Assembly: GCA_035480535.1 (NCBI GenBank)
Contig: DATIHQ010000007.1
Location: forward strand, 1 to 5,800
Source: DATIHQ01 sp035480535
Lineage (GTDB): Bacteria > Chlamydiota > Chlamydiia > Chlamydiales > SM23-39
DNA length: 5,800 nucleotides
Reading direction: 5' to 3'
Part shown: positions 1-5,781 of the stretch, one piece after another
Position numbering within the stretch: position 1 is the stretch's first letter
Layout of the letters: every line of letters begins with the position of its first letter
Notes under the pieces: generated by a model
The model's database searches: none
Seen by the model: the letters and a program-made list of their open reading frames with translations, nothing else
Told to the model about the DNA's origin: nothing
Made by a program: the position numbers and the translations under genes

Positions 1-788
1 TAAGCGATGGAGTTGCGCCCCTCTCCAAGTTTTTCTCCGACGGACTCAATGCGAATATTCATTCGAGGAATTGGAAGATGAAAAGGGGTTTTGTGTTTGA
101 TTGAGTTTCTGATTCTATAATAATTATTCACAAACGCGCTAGCGGCATATTTATTATAGATATGGGAGGGAAGGGGTAGTTGCATCGGTTCAGGACACCT
201 GGAGCTTATAGAAACCAAACTCTCCCTTTGCTCTGGATGGACATAGCCCGGTGCGGCAAAATTGCTGATTGCTGGATCTTCGCTGAACTGGCTCGGATCA
301 GGGATTGCAGCAGAAGCTTGAGATGAAGGGGCAGGAACAGAATTCAGAGCGGCATTGATTCTAACAAAAGAGGCGGAAGCATAAGAAGAAGAGGAGCTAG
401 ATAAAGCTGAGGCTTGAGCCGCTGTGTAGGGCGAATCAGGTAAACCCTGCCGATTTTCCCTACGTAAAGCAACGGGTTGATGTAATGCATCTTGATTAGG
501 AACTGGGCGACGAAGAAATTGGCTGGGAAGAGCGGGAGCATCAGGGCGTCCAGCCGCAACAGCTCGCGGACGACGTAACGTGGGTCCGAAACCCTCTGGG
601 TTGGGAAGTGGGCGGTAGTGAGCAGGTTGAGCGGTCAAAAGAGCCATGGCTGAAGAAGAAATGGCGCTGCTAGATGAGCTAATTGCAGCTCGAGCAGAGG
701 GGATTGGCACGGCTGTTTCTGGTCTTTTAGGTTCGCTCGTTTCCGCATTATCGGGAACTTGGCGTTTTGATCCAACTGGGGATGTCAT
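1..788 (-). CDS. 5' part of a putative secreted effector, Ser/Ala/Pro-rich N-terminus (runs off left edge)
   Basis: This frame is open for 262 codons from an ATG at 788 to the left edge, where it is cut, so no stop is visible. The start is preceded by AAGGAC at the right spacing and by a sigma70-type promoter. An in-frame ATG at 647 (residue 48) is a weaker alternative. The first ~170 residues are low complexity: serine runs at residues 37-46, a second run ending SSSSSYASAS, and many Pro, Ala and Arg. There is no hydrophobic Sec signal peptide. From about residue 205 (IYNKYAASAFVNNYYRIRNS) the composition becomes that of a folded domain. The final visible residues, around VGEKLGEGRNSIA, resemble a kinase glycine-rich loop. 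Disordered Ser-rich N-termini without a Sec signal are typical of chlamydial type III effectors, so secretion is my inference. I do not recognise the family. Confidence 0.72.
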   Translation of the reverse strand, partial: MTSPVGSKRQVPDNAETSEPKRPETAVPIPSARAAISSSSSAISSSAMALLTAQPAHYRPLPNPEGFGPTLRRPRAVAAGRPDAPALPSQFLRRPVPNQDALHQPVALRRENRQGLPDSPYTAAQASALSSSSSSYASASFVRINAALNSVPAPSSQASAAIPDPSQFSEDPAISNFAAPGYVHPEQRESLVSISSRCPEPMQLPLPSHIYNKYAASAFVNNYYRIRNSIKHKTPFHLPIPRMNIRIESVGEKLGEGRNSIA

Positions 789-792
789 AATT

Positions 793-798
793 GTCCTT
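793..798 (-). promoter_or_regulatory. Ribosome binding site deciding the effector start
   Basis: On the minus strand AAGGAC lies a few bases before the ATG at 788. It favours this start over the internal ATG at 647, which has no comparable site. Confidence 0.6.
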
Positions 799-820
799 AA
801 TTATAAAATTGTTTATGAGT

Positions 821-849
821 ATTATAGGATAATTTCGAGTTAATTTAAA
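821..849 (-). promoter_or_regulatory. Predicted housekeeping-sigma promoter for the effector gene
   Basis: On the minus strand TTTAAA (844-849, 4 of 6 matches to TTGACA) is followed after 17 nt by a perfect TATAAT (821-826). Transcription would start near 814, giving a leader of about 25 nt with the ribosome binding site inside. The -35 box is only a few bases past the priA stop codon. The gene can therefore be transcribed independently of the priA operon, although no terminator is visible between them. Confidence 0.55.
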
Positions 850-852
850 GTC

Positions 853-3069
853 TTAAAAGAAGGTAGATAATGGATCTACATCGATTTTAAGTTCTATATT
901 CGGCGAAGGGGTTTTAAGTTGGAAGAGTATAGGATATAAGTGGTTTATCTTCAAGGTCTTAATGATAAACTGGAACCGGTAGCGATCCTTAATTTTGGGA
1001 TGGCCTGCCGGGGTGACGGGGAGGAGCTGGGTGTTGGGGGGGAGGGCCTTGGAAAGCTGGTTATAGATCCCCTGAGCGGCAGCTTGAGCCTCTTCCAGGT
1101 TGGGGGAGGAGAAAAGGAGCTTGACGAGGTGGCAGAAGGGGGGATAGCCAAATTGGCGCCGTTCTGCAATTTCAGAGGCGTAAAAAGCGGGATAATCTTG
1201 GGCAGCGGCCAGACGGATTGTGGGATGGTCGGGGAGGAACGTTTGGATGATTACTTCGCCGGGGAGTTCGGAGCGGCCCGACCTTCCGGCCACTTGCGTC
1301 AGGAGTTGGAAGATCTGTTCGGGGGAGCGGAAATCAGGGATACTGAGAGTGGCGTCGGGATTTAAAATGCCCACGAGCGTTACGGAAGAAAAGTGAAAAC
1401 CCTTGGCGATCATTTGCGTTCCAATGAGAACATCAGCTTTATGGGCGCGAAATTGTTTAAAGAGCTCTTCATGGCTATTTTTTTTCTGCGTCGTGTCCCG
1501 ATCCATCCGCAGCGTGCGGATCTCAGGGAAAATGGCGTGCAGCGAGCGCTCCACATGCTCCGTTCCAAAGCCTTTAAATTCGAGCGACTCTGGCGATTGA
1601 CATTGGGGACAGACTCTTGGCGCCGGCTGCTGAAAATTGCAGAGATGGCACTCCAAGCGATGCGCCTCGCGATGAAAGGTCAATGAGAGATCGCAATGGG
1701 GGCATTTCACAATTTCGCGGCAAGTTTTGCAAATCTGCATGCGGTGATAGCCCCGTTTATTTAAAAAGAGGAGCGTTTGCTCTCCTTTTTTGACTCGCTC
1801 TTTCATCCCTTCCAGAAGCTCATCGGAAAAGTGGGAGAATCCCCCTCTTCTTTCAAAGGCCTGCTTCATATCGACGATCTCCACTTTGGGCAAGGAGGCA
1901 GAAGTGGCCCGAGTGCTTAACGTATGAAATGTATACTTGCCGATTTCGGCATTGTAGCGCGATTCGATGGAAGGGGTGGCGCTTCCCAAAAGAATAACGC
2001 AGTTCTCTAATGAAGCGCGCATCACGGCCACATCGCGCCCCTGATAGCAGGGGATTTCATCGGTTTGCTTGTAAGAGCTATCGTGCTCCTCGTCGATGAT
2101 GATCAGTCCCAAATTTTGTGCAGGGCAAAAGATCGCCGATCGCGCGCCGATGACAATCATCGTCTCTTTACTGCGCAGATCTTTCCAGGCCGTCGTTCTC
2201 TCTCCCAAACTCCGGCGATGATGGAGAATCGCGATTTTCTGTGAAAAACGGGAGCGGAAACGCTCGATGGTCTGCGATGTGAGGGAGATTTCAGGGACCA
2301 GCAGAATGGCGCTTTTCTTTTGATCGAGTGCGGCTTGAATCGCCTGCAAATAGATCTCCGTTTTGCCGCTGCCAGTTATCCCATAGATCAAGTGAGCCGC
2401 AAACTTGCCCTTTGCCAACGACTCTTTCACTGCTTCGAGACACGCCTCTTGTTCCCCATTGAGAACCTTTGCCTTTGTCGGAAAAAAATCCTCTTCCAAC
2501 AAAAGATCGTTCACTCCCGTCCGTTTTTCTAACTTCAGCCAATTCTTCTTTACCAATGAATCGACCGGACTCCTTGAAATCTTCAATTCCGCCATCAGCT
2601 CGGAGAGAAAGATTCCTCCCTTTAGCAATCTTTCCAATACTTGCGCTTGAGAAGGATGTTTGCCCCGCATCTCTGCGCAAGCCTGGATTGCCTCCGCATG
2701 CGTCCTCCCCAAAGTCACAAAAAGTTCCGTCTTCTCTTTCGTTTCGTTTCTCACATTGGGAGGGGTGAGGCAGCGCAAGACTCTTTGCAGCGGCGCGCAG
2801 TAGTAGTTTGACATCCACAAGGCCAGCTTCCACAGCGGCCCTGAAATTTCTCCCTGTTCAAATAACAAACGGGCCAACGGCTTTACGCTCGGAAACTTCG
2901 ACTCCTCTTTCACGGCGGCGACAGTCCCTTTTTTCAGGCTATTTTTCAAAGGCACTTCGACGCGCATCCCCACCTGGACTTGCCCCCGCAATACTTCAGG
3001 CACAGCATAGTCCAAAGGTTTGGCTAAGTTTTGATCGAGGAGGACTTCTATGAAGAGAGCTTTTGACAT
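853..3069 (-). CDS. priA: Primosomal protein N', replication-restart helicase PriA
   Basis: PriA is a cytoplasmic superfamily 2 DNA helicase that recognises stalled or abandoned forks and reloads the replicative helicase. At 738 aa from the ATG at 3069 it is the family's usual length. Numbering from that ATG, the N-terminal fork-binding domain has the typical LAKPLDYAVP start. Walker A GITGSGKT is at 230-237, the DEEH box at 326-329 and GSATPS at 362-367. Eight zinc-binding cysteines (447, 450, 456, 459, 474, 477, 487, 490) are all present. Motif V GTQMIAKGF is at ~550-558 and motif VI QVAGRSGR at 592-599. It looks intact and catalytically competent. A GTG at 3081 would add four residues; I prefer the ATG because GGA lies at workable spacing before it. 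The start overlaps the end of the preceding gene by 22 nt, which suggests translational coupling. Confidence 0.95.
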   Translation of the reverse strand: MSKALFIEVLLDQNLAKPLDYAVPEVLRGQVQVGMRVEVPLKNSLKKGTVAAVKEESKFPSVKPLARLLFEQGEISGPLWKLALWMSNYYCAPLQRVLRCLTPPNVRNETKEKTELFVTLGRTHAEAIQACAEMRGKHPSQAQVLERLLKGGIFLSELMAELKISRSPVDSLVKKNWLKLEKRTGVNDLLLEEDFFPTKAKVLNGEQEACLEAVKESLAKGKFAAHLIYGITGSGKTEIYLQAIQAALDQKKSAILLVPEISLTSQTIERFRSRFSQKIAILHHRRSLGERTTAWKDLRSKETMIVIGARSAIFCPAQNLGLIIIDEEHDSSYKQTDEIPCYQGRDVAVMRASLENCVILLGSATPSIESRYNAEIGKYTFHTLSTRATSASLPKVEIVDMKQAFERRGGFSHFSDELLEGMKERVKKGEQTLLFLNKRGYHRMQICKTCREIVKCPHCDLSLTFHREAHRLECHLCNFQQPAPRVCPQCQSPESLEFKGFGTEHVERSLHAIFPEIRTLRMDRDTTQKKNSHEELFKQFRAHKADVLIGTQMIAKGFHFSSVTLVGILNPDATLSIPDFRSPEQIFQLLTQVAGRSGRSELPGEVIIQTFLPDHPTIRLAAAQDYPAFYASEIAERRQFGYPPFCHLVKLLFSSPNLEEAQAAAQGIYNQLSKALPPNTQLLPVTPAGHPKIKDRYRFQFIIKTLKINHLYPILFQLKTPSPNIELKIDVDPLSTFF

Positions 3070-4076
3070 AGAGCTTTCCACAAAGATCGCTTCAGCAGCG
3101 GATCTTTTAAATACAAAGACAAATCGGGCAGAAGAAATAAAGAAATCCCACCCAAAGTCCGAATTCCCTGCGTCGGATTTTCCTTATAAAACGCCATCAA
3201 TCCATTCAATTGCCACAGAGTATAATCGCATACGATCACGATTTTCAAGCCTGCTGTAGACAAAAAAGCTTCCCATTGTTTTTCTTTCTCAATTCCCTCC
3301 GCCTGAACCAATCGCGCTCCACCGAAATAGACATCGAGTGCTTTTGCCACTTCTTCTAGCAATGTTTTTTGTGCCGCAGGTTCTTGGAAAGAGAGGAGGG
3401 AAATGGGGCTAGATTGATTTTTCGTCTTCCACCGGGTGCTAATTTTTTTTGCGTTGGCGTCGCTGGGAATTTCCGCGATGACAGGGAGTTCAGGAGCAAT
3501 TTTAGAAAAAAGAGAATTGAACCAGCCCCACCCCAAAAATGATGCATTTTCGGGGACCCCGGGGATGGGAGGCTTCGCCCCCCGCTGCCCCGAGTTGTCG
3601 GGGGCAGCGCCCCCCGCGCCCCCGGAGGAAAATCTGAAGTCTGAATTATGAGATCTGAAAACGTCGGGGGCTCCGCCCCCCGCACCCCCAGTCGGGGGCT
3701 CCGCCCCCCGCGCCCCCAAGTCGGGTGAGGCCCCCGCTTCCCCCAATGTGCTCACCTGTTGTTTGAGAGAGGGGGGTTGCGTTAGCACATCAGGTTGTTT
3801 GTGTTTGGCGGAAGTTTCGGGTTGCTGAGAGAAAGGAATCTGTTTTGACTCATGAGCATGAGGTTTAATGGGGGCAGCGGGGGCTTCACCCGACTGTTTC
3901 TTGGGGTGCGGGGGCGGAGCCCCGACGTTTTCAGATTTCATAATTCTGATTTCAGATTTTCTAAAGTAGTCTGCATCCTCAGAAGACGCAAAAATTACAG
4001 GAGACTCTTCCCTAATATGACTGATCGTATCGCAGATAAGAGCTAAAAGGTTATCTGTAATGGTACTGCCTCCCAT
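3048..4076 (-). CDS. Uncharacterised 342-aa protein with repeat-expanded Gly/Pro linker and possible UDG/HolD-like C-terminal domain
   Basis: I do not recognise this protein with certainty. Residues 1-38 are an ordinary N-terminus (MGGSTITDNLLAL...). Residues ~38-172 are low complexity, rich in Gly, Pro, Ala and Gln, and largely encoded by GC-rich palindromic repeats. An aromatic patch, FLGWGWFNSLF, is at 180-190. From ~225 to 342 lies a compact-looking alpha/beta domain with LLEEVAKALDVYFGG, then KIVIVCD, then a terminal LKDPLLKRSLWKAL. The last segment resembles the end of family-4 uracil-DNA glycosylases and of the Pol III psi subunit (HolD), which share a fold. This resemblance is from memory and pattern only. 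The gene overlaps its upstream neighbour by 34 nt and priA by 22 nt, so it is probably co-translated with them. The C-terminal domain is probably the functional core, with the linker free to vary. Confidence 0.8.
   Translation of the reverse strand: MGGSTITDNLLALICDTISHIREESPVIFASSEDADYFRKSEIRIMKSENVGAPPPHPKKQSGEAPAAPIKPHAHESKQIPFSQQPETSAKHKQPDVLTQPPSLKQQVSTLGEAGASPDLGARGAEPPTGGAGGGAPDVFRSHNSDFRFSSGGAGGAAPDNSGQRGAKPPIPGVPENASFLGWGWFNSLFSKIAPELPVIAEIPSDANAKKISTRWKTKNQSSPISLLSFQEPAAQKTLLEEVAKALDVYFGGARLVQAEGIEKEKQWEAFLSTAGLKIVIVCDYTLWQLNGLMAFYKENPTQGIRTLGGISLFLLPDLSLYLKDPLLKRSLWKALCQKLSS
3629..3690 (+). repeat. Left arm of inverted repeat (AT-rich TCTGA segment plus GC-rich palindrome)
   Basis: This arm consists of a 37-nt AT-rich stretch carrying three TCTGA words (3629-3665), followed by one GC-rich palindromic unit. 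Its reverse complement recurs at 3903-3960. The AT-rich parts match at 34 of 37 positions, and the GC-rich parts differ only in homopolymer lengths. Confidence 0.85.
3719..3744 (+). repeat. Inner inverted-repeat arm, left copy
   Basis: These 26 nt, starting AGTCGGGTGA, match the reverse complement of 3870-3895 at 24 of 26 positions. The pair sits inside the outer arms in the same nested order. Confidence 0.8.
3870..3895 (-). repeat. Inner inverted-repeat arm, right copy
   Basis: This is the inverted partner of 3719-3744 (24 of 26 positions). About 125 nt of non-repeated coding sequence separate the two inner arms. Confidence 0.8.
3903..3960 (-). repeat. Right arm of inverted repeat
   Basis: This is the inverted partner of 3629-3690. 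Read with the gene it encodes residues around FRKSEIRIMKSENVGAPPP. The left arm, read in the opposite sense, gives DVFRSHNSDFRFS. The same element is thus translated in both orientations. Its AT-rich part contains a small hairpin, TCTGA-aa-TCAGA, that the left arm has lost. Confidence 0.85.
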
Positions 4077-4783
4077 TCGAGTGCATCGATCATCGGCTCA
4101 GCTTGGGCAAAAAAGGAATTGAACCCACGGCGAGTGTACCCTTCGCAGATGACCGCGCGCAGCTGCGCATGGCCAGCAGGGAAAAAGCGCTGAAGAAGAT
4201 CTTCAATCGCCCGATTGCCGAGATGTTGATTGAGCGTCTTTCGATTCTCAATCAGAAAGATGAGTACATTCTCATCCGAGCGAGCTTCTTGAATGAAGAG
4301 AGAGAGGACATTGAAAAAACGGGATAATTTGCAATGCAGATCAGAATAGAGTTCTAGGAATTGGGCAAGAATTTGATCAAGGGGATGGAGCGAGGTCATT
4401 TTCTTCCAAACAATCAACTTCGATTTAATGCGCAAAATAGAGTTTTTCATCTCTTCTAATAACACGAAGATTTCTGGATCGTTCACATTCGATGTTTGTA
4501 ACAAGATGTCGCAATAAAAGCAAAGTTTGTCGAGGACGCCCCCTTTTTGGGTAAAGGGATTTTCCAAGGAGAAGAGGAGAAATTTTTCAAGCTCCTGAGA
4601 GATGGCGGAGAGTTCTTGCCGAACGTCGATTCCCACTAACTGCTCGGGTGTGGATATTTGCAAAGAGGCCAACCGCTCAAATGCGGTGATCAATTCTTGC
4701 AAAATGAATTGAATGCACAGCGAACGAGCCGCCGGAGGCTCCAGATTGATGGGAAAAATAGGCCAAGGATGAAGACTGCGCAT
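4043..4783 (-). CDS. Uncharacterised, mostly alpha-helical protein of about 246 aa
   Basis: I do not recognise this protein and see no catalytic motif, signal peptide or clear membrane span. From the ATG at 4783 it begins MRSLHPWPIFPINLEPP. It continues as long helix-forming stretches rich in Leu, Glu, Lys and Gln (for example QELSAISQELEKFLLFSLEN and LLEEMKNSILRIKSKLIVWKK), as in a helical-bundle or scaffold protein. The frame is open further upstream to 4918, but that would overlap the end of ftsY by 79 nt and add an Arg-rich stretch that looks like antisense noise, so I chose 4783. That start has a poor ribosome binding site, so it is uncertain. The gene begins 56 nt after ftsY and its end overlaps the next gene by 34 nt, placing it in the ftsY-priA transcript. 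Confidence 0.75.
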   Translation of the reverse strand: MRSLHPWPIFPINLEPPAARSLCIQFILQELITAFERLASLQISTPEQLVGIDVRQELSAISQELEKFLLFSLENPFTQKGGVLDKLCFYCDILLQTSNVNDPEIFVLLEEMKNSILRIKSKLIVWKKMTSLHPLDQILAQFLELYSDLHCKLSRFFNVLSLFIQEARSDENVLIFLIENRKTLNQHLGNRAIEDLLQRFFPAGHAQLRAVICEGYTRRGFNSFFAQAEPMIDALEWEAVPLQITF

Positions 4784-4839
4784 ATCAGAACCAAACAAGT
4801 CGAAGAAGATATCATAAGTCCCTAAACATGAAAAGAATT

Positions 4840-5718
4840 TTATGAGAGGAGCGCGTCTAAATACGATTTTGGATCGAAGGGGGCGAGGTCTTGGGCGCCT
4901 TCGCCAGTGCCTATCCACTGGATGGGGATGTTGAGCTGCTTTTGGATGGCAATGGCAATGCCCCCTTTTGCAGAACCGTCGAGTTTGGTGAGGATAATTC
5001 CCGTGATGGGGGTGAATTTGTGAAAGGTTTGCGCTTGGTCGAGCGCATTTTGCCCGGTGGTTGCATCGAGGACGAGAAGCGTTTCGTGGGGCGCTTCGGG
5101 AATTTGTTTTTGGCAGACGCGGCGCATCTTGGCGAGCTCTTGCATGAGATCGGTTTTTGTTTGGAGCCTGCCAGCAGTGTCGATGAGGACGATGTCAATG
5201 CTGCGCGCTTTCGCTGCCGCGAGGGCGTCAAAGGCAACGCCAGAGGGATCGCTATTGGGTTGCGATTTAACGATTTCTACGCCAGAGCGATTAGCCCAAG
5301 TTTCGAGCTGCTCAACGGCTGCGGCGCGGAAGGTGTCTCCTGCGGCGATGAGCACTTTTTTCCCCGAAGTGCGATAGTGGGAGGCGAGCTTTGCAATCGA
5401 GGTGGTTTTTCCGCTGCCATTGACGCCGACGATGAGAATGATGTGGGGAGAGGCGCGTTGAGCTGGTTTTACGGGAGGAAAGAGCTTGAGGAGCTCTTCT
5501 TTGACAAAAGAGAGGATTTGCTCAGTCGTGAGATTGCGATTTTTCCGGCTGAGGGCGCGGATTTTGTCGACGAGCTCGGCAGATGCGGCGGCGCCGAGGT
5601 CGGCCTCGTAAAAGAGTTGTTCCAGGCGATCAAAGGCCTTTTCGTCATACCCATTGGAAAAAATAGAGCTGATTTTTTGGGAGAGGGCCGAGGCGAGTTT
5701 TTTAAAAAACGTAAACAT
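4840..5718 (-). CDS. ftsY: Signal recognition particle receptor FtsY
   Basis: FtsY is the SRP-family GTPase that docks ribosome-SRP complexes at the inner membrane and hands nascent membrane proteins to SecYEG. The 292-residue protein has the NG domain complete: a helical N domain (~25-80), G1 GVNGSGKTT at 98-106, DTFRAAA at 128-134, G3 DTAGR at 180-184, G4 TKLD at 244-247 and the closing GTGEGAQDLAPF at 270-281. GTGEGAQDL, rather than the Ffh version, supports FtsY over Ffh, as does the absence of an M domain. The long acidic A domain of E. coli FtsY is missing. Instead the protein starts with an amphipathic, basic helix (MFTFFKKLASALSQKISSIF) that probably binds the membrane. It is first in the minus-strand operon and divergent from sucC. 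No strong ribosome binding site precedes the ATG. Confidence 0.96.
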   Translation of the reverse strand: MFTFFKKLASALSQKISSIFSNGYDEKAFDRLEQLFYEADLGAAASAELVDKIRALSRKNRNLTTEQILSFVKEELLKLFPPVKPAQRASPHIILIVGVNGSGKTTSIAKLASHYRTSGKKVLIAAGDTFRAAAVEQLETWANRSGVEIVKSQPNSDPSGVAFDALAAAKARSIDIVLIDTAGRLQTKTDLMQELAKMRRVCQKQIPEAPHETLLVLDATTGQNALDQAQTFHKFTPITGIILTKLDGSAKGGIAIAIQKQLNIPIQWIGTGEGAQDLAPFDPKSYLDALLS

Positions 5719-5722
5719 TCTT

Positions 5723-5751
5723 TTGAAAGAGTTGCTTGGAATGCCTATTCT
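5723..5751 (+). promoter_or_regulatory. Predicted sucC promoter
   Basis: TTGAAA (5723-5728, 5 of 6 consensus) and TATTCT (5746-5751, 4 of 6) are separated by exactly 17 nt. This would start transcription near 5758 with a leader of about 24 nt containing the sucC ribosome binding site. Confidence 0.5.
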
Positions 5752-5755
5752 ATCA
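5747..5755 (-). promoter_or_regulatory. Predicted extended -10 promoter for the ftsY operon
   Basis: On the minus strand TGATAGAAT forms an extended -10 (TGN plus a 5-of-6 match to TATAAT) with no good -35 box. It covers almost the same bases as the sucC -10 on the other strand. A start near 5740 would leave a leader of about 22 nt before the ftsY ATG. Confidence 0.4.
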
Positions 5756-5768
5756 CATAAGGGGATTT

Positions 5769-5773
5769 AGAGG
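5769..5773 (+). promoter_or_regulatory. sucC ribosome binding site
   Basis: AGAGG lies 8 nt before the ATG at 5782, which supports that start codon. Confidence 0.5.
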
Positions 5774-5781
5774 TTTACCCT

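Larger units (their letters stand above)
3567..3745. repeat. Array of about five GC-rich palindromic repeats, ~28 nt each
   Basis: The unit on the plus strand is approximately gtcGGGGGCtccGCCCCCCGCaCCCCCa. Copies lie near 3567-3594 (degenerate), 3598-3623, 3663-3690, 3691-3719 and 3719-3744 (degenerate). The copies at 3598, 3663 and 3691 each contain a perfect 6-bp stem with a 3-nt loop: 3600-3605 with 3609-3614, 3666-3671 with 3675-3680, and 3694-3699 with 3703-3708. The second and third copies are separated by a 37-nt AT-rich segment. The whole array lies inside the 342-aa gene and is read as Gly/Ala/Pro-rich peptide. Confidence 0.85.

Noticed and set aside
344..559. Minus-strand 71-codon frame
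   Set aside because: It is a different frame inside the longer open effector gene, with Leu/Pro-rich composition typical of a shifted reading.
646..843. Plus-strand frame of 65 codons
   Set aside because: It lies antisense to the start and promoter of the effector gene, whose minus-strand frame has a ribosome binding site and continues 262 codons.
789..852. Terminator after priA
   Set aside because: I looked for a stem followed by a T-run in this 64-nt gap and found none; it holds the effector promoter instead.
2291..2833. Minus-strand frame of 180 codons inside priA
   Set aside because: It overlaps fully with conserved priA coding sequence in another frame and shows no motif.
3666..3720. 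GC-rich hairpins as intrinsic terminators
   Set aside because: They lie in mid-gene and no T-run follows on either strand.
3567..3745. GC-rich repeats as a CRISPR array
   Set aside because: The units are nearly contiguous, self-palindromic and imperfect, lack unique spacers of constant length, and are translated within a gene.
4784..4918. Upstream extension of the 246-aa gene to 4918
   Set aside because: It would overlap the ftsY end by 79 nt and add an Arg-rich segment antisense-like in composition; the ATG at 4783 is more plausible.
4891..5760. Plus-strand frame of 289 codons
   Set aside because: It is antisense to ftsY, whose GTPase motifs are unmistakable; long antisense frames are a by-product of its codon use.
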